Assembly (NCBI GenBank): GCA_016650355.1
Contig: JAENVX010000025.1
Span: 1-14,102 of the forward strand
Direction of reading: 5' to 3'
Length of the DNA: 14,102 nt
Source of the DNA: Bacteroidia bacterium
GTDB taxonomy: Bacteria > Bacteroidota > Bacteroidia > Cytophagales > Cyclobacteriaceae
Both the position numbers and the translations under genes were made by a program. The notes beneath the pieces are model-generated. The model did no database searches. It was not told the DNA's origin and worked only from the letters and a program-made list of their open reading frames with translations. Below, piece by piece: positions 7,008-13,368 of this stretch (position 1 is the stretch's first letter; each line of letters begins with the position of its first letter).

Positions 7008-8474
7008 ATGTCCCCAGTTCTAATCCTTTCCATCCTCATACTTTATTTCGCTGTACTAATTACCATCTCATTCTTTACATCTAAAGGTGCTAACACCGAT
7101 ACATTCTTTACAGCCAATCGTCAATCGCCTTGGTATTTAGTCGCCTTCGGAATGATTGGTACGTCCTTATCTGGCGTGACGTTTATTTCTGTTCCTGGGA
7201 ACGTTGGAAAAATAGGTTTCGGATATTTTCAAGTTGTATTGGGCTATTTACTTGGTTATTGGGTAATCATTGCCATTCTTATGCCGATCTATTATCGATT
7301 AAATGTTATCTCTATTTATTCATACCTAGAACAACGCTTTGACAAATGGGCATACAAAACGGGTGCCTTCTTTTTTCTGGTGTCTCGAACAATAGGCTCT
7401 TCCCTTCGACTTTTCCTTGCCGCCACTATTCTTCAACTTTTTTTATTCGATGCCTGGGGTGTTCCTTTCATCGTTACGGTTGCAGTCACCATCCTTTTTA
7501 TCTGGATCTATACCTTTAAAGGAGGAATAAAGACAATTATATGGACCGATACCTTTCAGACATTCTTTTTGGTAGGGGCAGTTGCTATTACAGTTTGGCA
7601 AATTTCAGATAAACTTGGTTTCTCCTTTTTTGATATGGTGAATGCGATTGAATCACAAGGCTATTCAACCGTTTTTCATTGGGATGATGTTAATTCTCCA
7701 ATGTTCTTTCCTAAACAATTTTTTGGTGGCGCTTTCATTGCTATCACAATGACCGGCATGGATCAAGAGATCATGCAAAAAAACTTAACGTGTAAGACGC
7801 TGAAAGATGCTCAGAAAAATATGTTTTGGTTTAGTCTCACGCTCGTTATTGTTAACCTGCTATTCCTCACGCTGGGAGCACTACTCTATATTTATAGTGA
7901 ACAAAAGGGAATTAGCATTCCCGCTTTAAGCGATGAAGTATATCCACGACTCGCGTTTAATGAATTAGGACCACTCGTTGGAATCTTATTCCTCTTAGGA
8001 ATCACAGCATCATCGTATGCCAGTGCAGACTCTGCCCTTACAGGGCTGACCACTTCATTCTGTATCGATTTTCTTAATTTCAAAAACAAACAAGAACAGG
8101 TGAAGCGAAATCAAAAATTTAAAGTTCATCTTGGCTTCTCCGTACTTTTCCTGATCATCATCGTGATCTTTAAAGAGGTGAATGAAAAATCTGTCATTGA
8201 TGCAGTCCTTAATGTTGCTGGCTACACCTATGGTCCGCTTCTAGGGCTTTTTTCCTTCGGCATCTTTACGAAGCGGCAAATCAAGGGCATAGCTGTTCTG
8301 TTAATCTGTATTGCCGCCCCTATTCTATCTTATCTTGTGAGTTCAAACTCAGCTAATTTATTCAACGGTTATCAAACCGGGATTGAAATACTAATAATTA
8401 ATGGTCTCATTACTTTCTCCGGACTTTGGATCATTTCAAATCCAGCAACTAAGCAAGAGATTCTTCATGGATAA
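7008..8474 (+). CDS. Sodium:solute symporter family (SSS) permease
   Basis: This is a 488-aa integral membrane protein with about 13 hydrophobic segments spread over its whole length, the normal size and topology for the SSS (SLC5) family. The N-terminal region has the expected FFTANRQSPWYLVAFGMIGTS segment (33-53) and a TFISVPG stretch. The SRTIGSSLRL segment lies in a mid-protein helix. The late helix TASSYASADSAL (333-344) contains the conserved serines that form the second sodium site, matching the family SxADSxL pattern. It should couple uptake of a small solute to sodium entry across the inner membrane. The substrate (sugar, amino acid, carboxylate or sialic acid) cannot be assigned from the sequence, and the neighbours do not help. 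It ends 28 bp from the convergent repair gene. Confidence 0.9.
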   Translation: MSPVLILSILILYFAVLITISFFTSKGANTDTFFTANRQSPWYLVAFGMIGTSLSGVTFISVPGNVGKIGFGYFQVVLGYLLGYWVIIAILMPIYYRLNVISIYSYLEQRFDKWAYKTGAFFFLVSRTIGSSLRLFLAATILQLFLFDAWGVPFIVTVAVTILFIWIYTFKGGIKTIIWTDTFQTFFLVGAVAITVWQISDKLGFSFFDMVNAIESQGYSTVFHWDDVNSPMFFPKQFFGGAFIAITMTGMDQEIMQKNLTCKTLKDAQKNMFWFSLTLVIVNLLFLTLGALLYIYSEQKGISIPALSDEVYPRLAFNELGPLVGILFLLGITASSYASADSALTGLTTSFCIDFLNFKNKQEQVKRNQKFKVHLGFSVLFLIIIVIFKEVNEKSVIDAVLNVAGYTYGPLLGLFSFGIFTKRQIKGIAVLLICIAAPILSYLVSSNSANLFNGYQTGIEILIINGLITFSGLWIISNPATKQEILHG

Positions 8475-8502
8475 ACCTTTATTATATCGAAGGAATTTTT
8501 TC

Positions 8503-8859
8503 CTAAAGCTCCCTTGCAGGATCCCAAAAATGCCTTTCAAAGTCGACCACTTTGTCTTTTACTATTTTTATTTTTTCCCTTTCGAGTTTTTTTTGCATTT
8601 CATTGGGAGTTTCGAAATGATGCTTTCCCGTAAGCAGCCCTATTCTGTTTACAACCCGATGTGCCGGTATTTTCTCATCTCCATGCGCTACGTTCATAGC
8701 CCAACCCACCATCCGGGCACTCATTTTAGTACCCAGGTAAGCAGCAATTGCGCCATAACTGGTCACCCTTCCCTTAGGAATAAGCTTAGCGACTTCAAAC
8801 ACATCATCAAAAAAACTATACGTTTTAATAGCACTCTTTAATTTGATCCTTTTCGCCAT
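8503..8859 (-). CDS. Alkyltransferase-like protein (ATL, MGMT family without the active cysteine)
   Basis: The 118-aa protein is the DNA-binding half of the O6-alkylguanine-DNA alkyltransferase family. It has the winged-helix segment FEVAKLIPKGRVTSYGAIAAYLG (21-43), including the base-flipping-side tyrosine Y35. The ARMVGWAMN helix (48-56) holds the arginine finger R49. The active-site loop is IPAHRVVNR (64-72), where the methyl-accepting cysteine of PCHR is replaced by A66, so it cannot accept an alkyl group. Such ATL proteins (E. coli YbaZ, S. pombe Atl1, Thermus TTHA1564) bind O6-alkylguanine and flag it for nucleotide excision repair. That role is expected here but inferred. The start at the ATG 8859 is the only sensible one. 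The gene diverges from the exported repeat protein, sharing a 62-bp upstream region. Confidence 0.9.
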   Translation of the reverse strand: MAKRIKLKSAIKTYSFFDDVFEVAKLIPKGRVTSYGAIAAYLGTKMSARMVGWAMNVAHGDEKIPAHRVVNRIGLLTGKHHFETPNEMQKKLEREKIKIVKDKVVDFERHFWDPAREL

Positions 8860-8867
8860 AAAATAAA

Positions 8868-8899
8868 TTTAGTAAAAGCATGCTGAGAGATTAAATTTG
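8868..8899 (+). promoter_or_regulatory. Candidate promoter for the exported repeat protein
   Basis: A perfect -7 box TAAATTTG is at 8892-8899, placing the start of transcription near 8906 and the ATG 16 nt later. The -33 region is TTTA at 8868-8871 with a 20-nt spacer, one base off TTTG. Confidence 0.45.
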
Positions 8900-8921
8900 C
8901 ATTTTATTTTACCATTATCTA

Positions 8922-10451
8922 ATGAGAAAATTACTCTTTTTCGGCTTCTTCTGGCTATCTGCTTCCCTTCTGATTGCACAACAGCTCGTTTTTCCGGATA
9001 GACCGGACTGGAATGTTTTAGCCGAAGGGGAAGAGCTTAATTTTTTTGTGACGACAACTGATTCGATTATGGCTCATTATTCATTAGAAGGGGCTGAGGA
9101 CCAAAAGATACAGTTCGATTCATTAGGTCACTTCTTCTGGCAACCAGTGTTTGGGTTTGTTAGCCGCCTGGAAAAACAAAAACAAATTGTTTTGATATTT
9201 CAGGGAGAATGGAGTGACGGTCGCAGAGTACGCGAACAGATTACGTTTACCGTATATCATAAAAACAGGCCTCCCTCCGTTGAAGACCTGCCTGTATTCT
9301 ATGTACGACAATCAACATCCAACCGCTATCAGATTCCATCCGAATATGTTATAGATCCCGATGGAGACCCACTGGTTTTTAAAACTAATCCATCCCAACT
9401 TCCCGAAGGTGTTAATTTATCTTCTCTTGGGTTGCTCACATGGACTCCATCTCGCAACCAGTTTAACAGTTTAAAGAACAATCCGCTCACGTTAGAATTT
9501 GTTGCGCAGGACCAACCTCATAAAGCAGAGTCGACAGGAAAAATAAAAATCGCACAAACTCAACTAGACTTGCCACCCGAAATGTTGCTGGTGCCAGGCG
9601 ATACAATTGTGACGGCTAAGGAAGATCAATTGATAAACTTTAAAGTTTATACGTCCGATCCCAACGGGGATGAAAACATTTCTAGTGTTGGGTTTATTTC
9701 TTCAGACGCAAGAATTCCAAATAACAGCCTAAAAGAAAACTCATCCGTTCAACATGAATTTACGTGGACTCCAGGCTATGATTTTGTTGAGGAAGTTGAG
9801 AAATCTAAAAACATAGTTCTTACTTTTTTTGCGATCGATAAATCTTCCAACAGAGTGCAGCGAAAAGTGACCCTAAAAATCCTTGATACTGAAAATCTGG
9901 ATGAGAAAGACAAATTACTTTATCTTAAATATAGAGCTTCACTAGTGCAGGCAAAGGCAATGATCGATCAACTTGATGAAAACCACGACAAATTAACTAA
10001 GGCTTACAAGCAAGCTAAGAAAGGAAAGAAAAACCGATCAATTCTGAATGCCTCTTTAGGTGCCACCACAGGTTTATCCCCCGTTGCTTTTGCAAATGAT
10101 CCCGGCACTTACAAAACGGTTTCGGCAATAGGAGGCACCACTGTGTTGACTATGGGAACTTTGGAGGCCACAGAAGTTATAGGAAAATCAAAATCAGACA
10201 TCTTGGAGAAAATGAAAATCAATGTGGAGATCCGCAATCAGCTACAGATAGAAGGCGATAACTTTGCGCGGAAAAACGCTCTTAAATCAGCAAGAAGAAG
10301 CAAGGAATTTGATGCTGATCGTGATAAGTTGCTGCCCATCATCAACAATCAAAAACTGGTAATACTGGAATTGGACGCCTCGCGTTCTTCCAATCCGAAA
10401 TTGGATAACAAAGCCATCAAGAAAACCTTCCCTGATTTCAGCGAAGAATAA
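8922..10451 (+). CDS. Exported protein with cadherin/Ig-like repeats and a coiled-coil C-terminal domain
   Basis: A 19-20 residue Sec signal peptide (MRKLLFFGFFWLSASLLIA) begins this 509-aa protein. Residues about 22-320 hold beta-sandwich repeats. Three related strand blocks can be lined up: FFWQPVFGFVSRLEKQKQIVL (71-91), LTWTPSRNQFNSLKNNPLTL (172-191) and FTWTPGYDFVEEVEKSKNIVL (280-300). Each is followed by an FxAxD-like strand, and DPDGDP (145-150) and DPNGDE (246-251) look like calcium-type cadherin loops. Residues about 325-372 are charged and helical, probably coiled coil. A Gly/Ala/Thr-rich, weakly hydrophobic stretch follows (375-420), then another Lys-rich helical region (422-509). 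There is no type IX sorting signal at the C-terminus. The protein is probably periplasmic or surface-linked. I do not recognise the full-length family, and the C-terminal half has no assigned function. Confidence 0.8.
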   Translation: MRKLLFFGFFWLSASLLIAQQLVFPDRPDWNVLAEGEELNFFVTTTDSIMAHYSLEGAEDQKIQFDSLGHFFWQPVFGFVSRLEKQKQIVLIFQGEWSDGRRVREQITFTVYHKNRPPSVEDLPVFYVRQSTSNRYQIPSEYVIDPDGDPLVFKTNPSQLPEGVNLSSLGLLTWTPSRNQFNSLKNNPLTLEFVAQDQPHKAESTGKIKIAQTQLDLPPEMLLVPGDTIVTAKEDQLINFKVYTSDPNGDENISSVGFISSDARIPNNSLKENSSVQHEFTWTPGYDFVEEVEKSKNIVLTFFAIDKSSNRVQRKVTLKILDTENLDEKDKLLYLKYRASLVQAKAMIDQLDENHDKLTKAYKQAKKGKKNRSILNASLGATTGLSPVAFANDPGTYKTVSAIGGTTVLTMGTLEATEVIGKSKSDILEKMKINVEIRNQLQIEGDNFARKNALKSARRSKEFDADRDKLLPIINNQKLVILELDASRSSNPKLDNKAIKKTFPDFSEE

Positions 10452-10477
10452 CTTTCAAAGTAATTTTCTAGCGCATC

Positions 10478-10508
10478 TTTGTCAAACGGGGAATTCGCAT
10501 TACTTTTG
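10478..10508 (+). promoter_or_regulatory. Strong Bacteroidota-type promoter leading the tRNA-Ser region
   Basis: TTTG at 10478-10481, a spacer of exactly 19 nt and TACTTTTG at 10501-10508 match the consensus at every defined base. Transcription would start near 10515 and run through the tRNA remnant, the nuclease remnant and the intact tRNA to the terminator at 11080. I see no comparable promoter directly before the intact tRNA. Confidence 0.65.
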
Positions 10509-10563
10509 CCCGCCCAACCGGATTCTTCCGAGAGGGCAGTGTTTTGCTAGCAAATAATAGTGC

Positions 10564-10704
10564 ACAGAGGAATGGTAGAGCGGTTTTGGCAAAGCTATCC
10601 CTTTGGGGATTGCACCGGTCTTGCCCCAAAGGGATGCCTCTGGTAACAACCGGTTCGAAGGACTCCATTGGAGAGAACCTTCCTAAGTGTTCCGGAGGGT
10701 TGAA
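10564..10704 (+). pseudogene. Degenerate tRNA-Ser copy interrupted by small insertions
   Basis: Blocks of the intact downstream tRNA-Ser recur here in order. They are 10564-10586 (22 of 23 nt identical to 10961-10983: leader, acceptor strand and D arm), 10609-10623 (15 of 15 identical to 10984-10998, up to the middle of the anticodon), AACCGG at 10648-10653, GAGAACCTTC at 10673-10682 (variable arm) and GTTCCGGAGGGTTGAA at 10689-10704 (T arm with changes). Between them are insertions of about 22, 24 and 19 nt, in the D loop, inside the anticodon and at the base of the variable arm. The 3' acceptor strand is gone. It cannot make a functional tRNA. The order of blocks rules out chance similarity. 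Confidence 0.8.
10597..10635 (+). repeat. 12-bp perfect inverted repeat flanking a tRNA fragment
   Basis: ATCCCTTTGGGG (10597-10608) and CCCCAAAGGGAT (10624-10635) are perfect reverse complements. The 15 nt between them are exactly the preserved tRNA-Ser segment, while the arms are foreign to the tRNA. The second insertion therefore begins as an inverted copy of the end of the first. Confidence 0.85.
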
Positions 10705-10718
10705 AAGAGATAATCAAA

Positions 10719-10960
10719 ATGTTTTACACATACATTTTGAAGAGCAAAGTAGACGGAACCCATTATTATGGTCACACCGGTGACCTAATTGGAAGATTGA
10801 AAATACATAACCTGGATAAAGTCAGGTATACCAAAGGTAGGCGACCTTGGGAGTCATTTATAGCGAATCTTTTTTGACTAAATCAGAGGCCTGTAAACGA
10901 GAATTATTCTTCAAGTCAATTGATGGATATAGATATCTTAAAGAAAAAGGTATCCTTTAA
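10719..10960 (+). pseudogene. GIY-YIG nuclease (UPF0213-type) with a frameshift
   Basis: From the ATG at 10719 the frame reads MFYTYILKSK...HYYGHTGDLIGRLKIHN, then TKGRRPW, and hits a TGA at 10875-10877 after 52 codons. In another frame, from 10853 to the TAA at 10958-10960, it continues IYSESFLTKSEACKRELFFKS...YRYLKEKGIL. Joining the two by restoring one base near 10849-10853 gives an 80-residue protein, the normal size for small single-domain GIY-YIG proteins. Visible residues are the Y3/Y5 of the first motif strand, YYG (16-18), the catalytic arginine R26 and, after the shift, the metal-binding glutamate in CKRELFFKS. The tRNA-Ser starts 2 nt after its stop. The homology call rests on motif order. 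A sequencing error instead of a true pseudogene cannot be excluded. Confidence 0.8.
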
Positions 10961-10962
10961 AC

Positions 10963-11049
10963 AGAGGAGTGGTAGAGCGGTTTATTGCACCGGTCTTGAA
11001 AACCGGAGAACCTTCACGGGTTCCGGGGGTTCGAATCCCTCCTCCTCTG
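10963..11049 (+). tRNA. tRNA-Ser, anticodon TGA
   Basis: All arms fold. The acceptor is AGAGGAG (10963-10969) with CTCCTCT (11042-11048), and G11049 is the discriminator. A short D arm GTA/TGC has GG in its loop. The anticodon stem is CCGGT/ACCGG (10990-10994 and 11002-11006) with loop CTTGAAA, giving anticodon TGA at 10997-10999, which reads UCA. There is a long variable arm GAACC/GGTTC, as required for tRNA-Ser, and a T arm GGGGG-TTCGAAT-CCCTC (11025-11041). The 87-nt length is normal for class II. CCA is not encoded. It is the intact counterpart of the degenerate copy upstream. Confidence 0.95.
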
Positions 11050-11053
11050 CTAG

Positions 11054-11080
11054 AAAACCCTGAGAAATCGGGGTTTTTTT
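11054..11080 (+). terminator. Rho-independent terminator after tRNA-Ser
   Basis: AAAACCCTGA (11054-11063) pairs with TCGGGGTTTT (11068-11077) in a 10-bp stem with one wobble, capped by a GAAA tetraloop and followed by more T residues to 11080. It lies 5 nt beyond the tRNA. On the other strand the T tract is short, so it probably works only weakly for the leftward OmpA gene. The following 110 nt (11081-11190) are AT-rich and show nothing I can name. Confidence 0.85.
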
Positions 11081-11190
11081 ATTGTCCAAATAAAATATTT
11101 TATAGATAAAAATTATCCTGGTAAAGGGATCATTTATAATAGCCAATTAATCACTATGGTTTATTTAAATGAGCGTACCTACGAGGGTAA

Positions 11191-13368
11191 TCAATCCTTC
11201 CACAATTGTACCTTCAACTCGGCTCTTCTGTTCTTAGCATGTTCCTCCTTGGAGCATTCGACTCCATTGCTACAATGATTTAAATGCAATTCTTCTCCAA
11301 ATCCGATCGCGGTCATTCTTTTGACTTCTATCCCCTGCGTTTCAAAAAACTTGACGATTCTATTTGCTCGTTTGTCAGAAAGTGCCTGATTATACTCATG
11401 CGTTCCACGCGCATCCGCATACGCCCCAATGTGAATGTGGGACTTGGGGTTTCTTCTAACGATTTTGGCTAAATTTTCCAGTGCTGAATTATTTTCACTT
11501 TTTATTTCCCATTTGTCAAATTCAAATTGTATAAGCACTTTTTCCATGAATACTTCCTCCAGAACAAAATCATTAAGAAGGTCACCATTCTTTATGCCTG
11601 TTGTGTTTAATGCCAAATCCAGCGGAATAAATCCTTCTTTCTTTGCGGTGATCCTATATTTTTTATTTGGGGTAACCAGAAAGTTATAAGCACCAGTAGA
11701 ATTGGTTATAACCGAATCTATTTTTCCATCGATTAAATTTTCCAATGTAATGGTTACATCTTGTAATTCGTGTTGAGCTTCATTGCTGTAAACCGTTCCC
11801 TTTGCAAACAAAGCATTTTTCCACAGGGGAATAAGAATACTATCTCTGCCTAAAGTTCGCGTGTTGGTAGAAAACTCAAGACTATCAATCCAAGTAAATC
11901 CTTCTTTTGTCGCCTTAAAATTATAGCCTCTGTCGAAGGCAAGACCAAAATAGAAATTTCCGTTCTCATCACTTGTAGCAGAATCAATCGCTTGATATTT
12001 TTCGTCTAATACCAACACACGGGCAGCCGGTACAGCTTTTGTTGAATCATCACGCTCAATAACTTTTCCAACAACAAAAAATGATTTTACATTGAAGCTA
12101 TAAATATCATCATAACCAACACCACCTTCCCGGTTGGAGGAGAACAATCCCTTCCTTCCGCTAGCGTCCATTACCATGGAAAAATCGTCACTAGATGTGT
12201 TTAAAGGAAATCCAAGATTCTCTGGCAATGTGAAAGTAGCATCTCTTCGATGGCTAACATAAATATCCAGACCACCTAAGCCACCATGACCGGTAGATGA
12301 AAAATATAAAGTTGTGTCATTGGACATGAATGGGTAGAACTCATCACCCATTGTATTAACATTTGGACCAAGGTTTTTTGGAGCGGCCCATTTCCCGTCC
12401 TTTCTTTCAGAGGTGTAAATATCAACACCTCCTTCTCCACCGGGACGATCGGAGGCAAAATACAACATATTTCCATCCTCTGACATCCAGGGATGTCCAA
12501 TAGAATAGGAGTCATCATTGTATTGAAAAGGTTCAATTCTTTTCATGCTATTGTCCTTATCCAACTCAGCAAAATATAGCTTGAGGTGAACCTTCCCTAA
12601 ATTATGCACTGGTTTTCCTGCTGCAAGGTTATTCCTGGAAAAAACTACTCGCCTTCCTCCACCATAAAAAGCAATAGGCCCATCATGATAAGGAGAGTTA
12701 AGATCCTGATGATAAAAAAAAGTCGCATCTTTCTCGTCACTTGATTCTTTTGGCGCGAAAAAAATATTGAGCATAGCCTCCTTGTCATTAAGAGCAGAGG
12801 TAGATTGTTTCTTAACAAACAAATCACGGTCTCGAGCGGAAACAAAAACTACCCCATCGCTGTGGTATTGTGGTGCGAAATCTGACTGATCTGAATTAAA
12901 AGGCTCATTCTTCACCTCGTACAATACAGAGTCTCTAAAATAATAACTTAAATAATAGATAAAATCAATTTTTGATCTTCCTCTAGCATCCGGGGTGAGT
13001 TTTTGATATTCTGAAAACCACTTCTGTGCGTCCGCATATTTACCTTGAATGCTTAATACCTGTGCATATTGGTATATATACTTCGGTGAAATGTTTGGTG
13101 TAGCGGCTAATGATGCATACCAATTTTCGGCTTCATCAATATTCCCCAGCCTGAAATTACAATCTGCAATTCTTTGTCGCGCCACATAATTAGAGGGATC
13201 TTTTTCTGCTGCTACGAGGTATAATTCCAAAGCATTGCGGTAGGCAAGGTGGCTATACAATTCCTCCGCTTTCTTGAAACTACTTTGAAAGAGGTTTAAA
13301 ATATTTGTGCTCTGCGCCAGCGCCAGGTATTGAGAAAAAAACAGAATTACGATAAGAAAACGTTTCAT
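11191..13368 (-). CDS. OmpA-family protein with TPR, PD40 propeller and carboxypeptidase-regulatory domains (PorE-like)
   Basis: This 725-aa exported protein has a signal peptide (MKRFLIVILFFSQYLALAQ). TPR-like helices follow at about 34-130. A PD40/WD40-like beta-propeller spans about 162-425, with repeated blade motifs such as MLYFASDRPGGEGGVDIY (301-318) and LYFSSTGHGGLGGLDIY (354-370). Two carboxypeptidase-regulatory-like beta domains lie near 430-515 and 520-605. The C-terminal OmpA domain (607-725) has AYADARGTHEYN (649-660), LSDKRANRIV (663-672) and NRRAEL (713-718), with D652 and R668/R714 placed to bind peptidoglycan. This domain order is that of type IX secretion PorE and its many Bacteroidota paralogues. 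Its ATG directly follows the stop of the PorP/SprF gene (TAAATG), so the two are co-translated. It likely ties an outer-membrane partner to the cell wall. Whether it is the core PorE or a paralogue cannot be told. Confidence 0.9.
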   Translation of the reverse strand: MKRFLIVILFFSQYLALAQSTNILNLFQSSFKKAEELYSHLAYRNALELYLVAAEKDPSNYVARQRIADCNFRLGNIDEAENWYASLAATPNISPKYIYQYAQVLSIQGKYADAQKWFSEYQKLTPDARGRSKIDFIYYLSYYFRDSVLYEVKNEPFNSDQSDFAPQYHSDGVVFVSARDRDLFVKKQSTSALNDKEAMLNIFFAPKESSDEKDATFFYHQDLNSPYHDGPIAFYGGGRRVVFSRNNLAAGKPVHNLGKVHLKLYFAELDKDNSMKRIEPFQYNDDSYSIGHPWMSEDGNMLYFASDRPGGEGGVDIYTSERKDGKWAAPKNLGPNVNTMGDEFYPFMSNDTTLYFSSTGHGGLGGLDIYVSHRRDATFTLPENLGFPLNTSSDDFSMVMDASGRKGLFSSNREGGVGYDDIYSFNVKSFFVVGKVIERDDSTKAVPAARVLVLDEKYQAIDSATSDENGNFYFGLAFDRGYNFKATKEGFTWIDSLEFSTNTRTLGRDSILIPLWKNALFAKGTVYSNEAQHELQDVTITLENLIDGKIDSVITNSTGAYNFLVTPNKKYRITAKKEGFIPLDLALNTTGIKNGDLLNDFVLEEVFMEKVLIQFEFDKWEIKSENNSALENLAKIVRRNPKSHIHIGAYADARGTHEYNQALSDKRANRIVKFFETQGIEVKRMTAIGFGEELHLNHCSNGVECSKEEHAKNRRAELKVQLWKD

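Noticed and set aside
8491..8504. AGGAA-TTTT-TTCCT hairpin between the symporter and ATL genes
   Set aside because: The stem is only 5 bp and AT-rich; it is too weak to call a terminator.
8401..8841. A 146-codon plus-strand open frame over the ATL gene
   Set aside because: It overlaps the end of the symporter and is antisense to the ATL gene, which has clear family motifs; the translated product looks like low-complexity shadow sequence.
10543..10554. 12-bp palindrome TTTGCTAGCAAA upstream of the tRNA remnant
   Set aside because: It could be an operator, but it is a single copy with no partner site or regulator evidence.
10544..10783. A 79-codon open frame across the tRNA remnant
   Set aside because: The DNA is explained by tRNA-Ser blocks and the start of the GIY-YIG gene in another frame.
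10770..10785. GGTCAC-ACCG-GTGACC inverted repeat inside the GIY-YIG remnant
   Set aside because: It is a short palindrome within coding sequence encoding the YGHTGD stretch, and nothing else supports a site.
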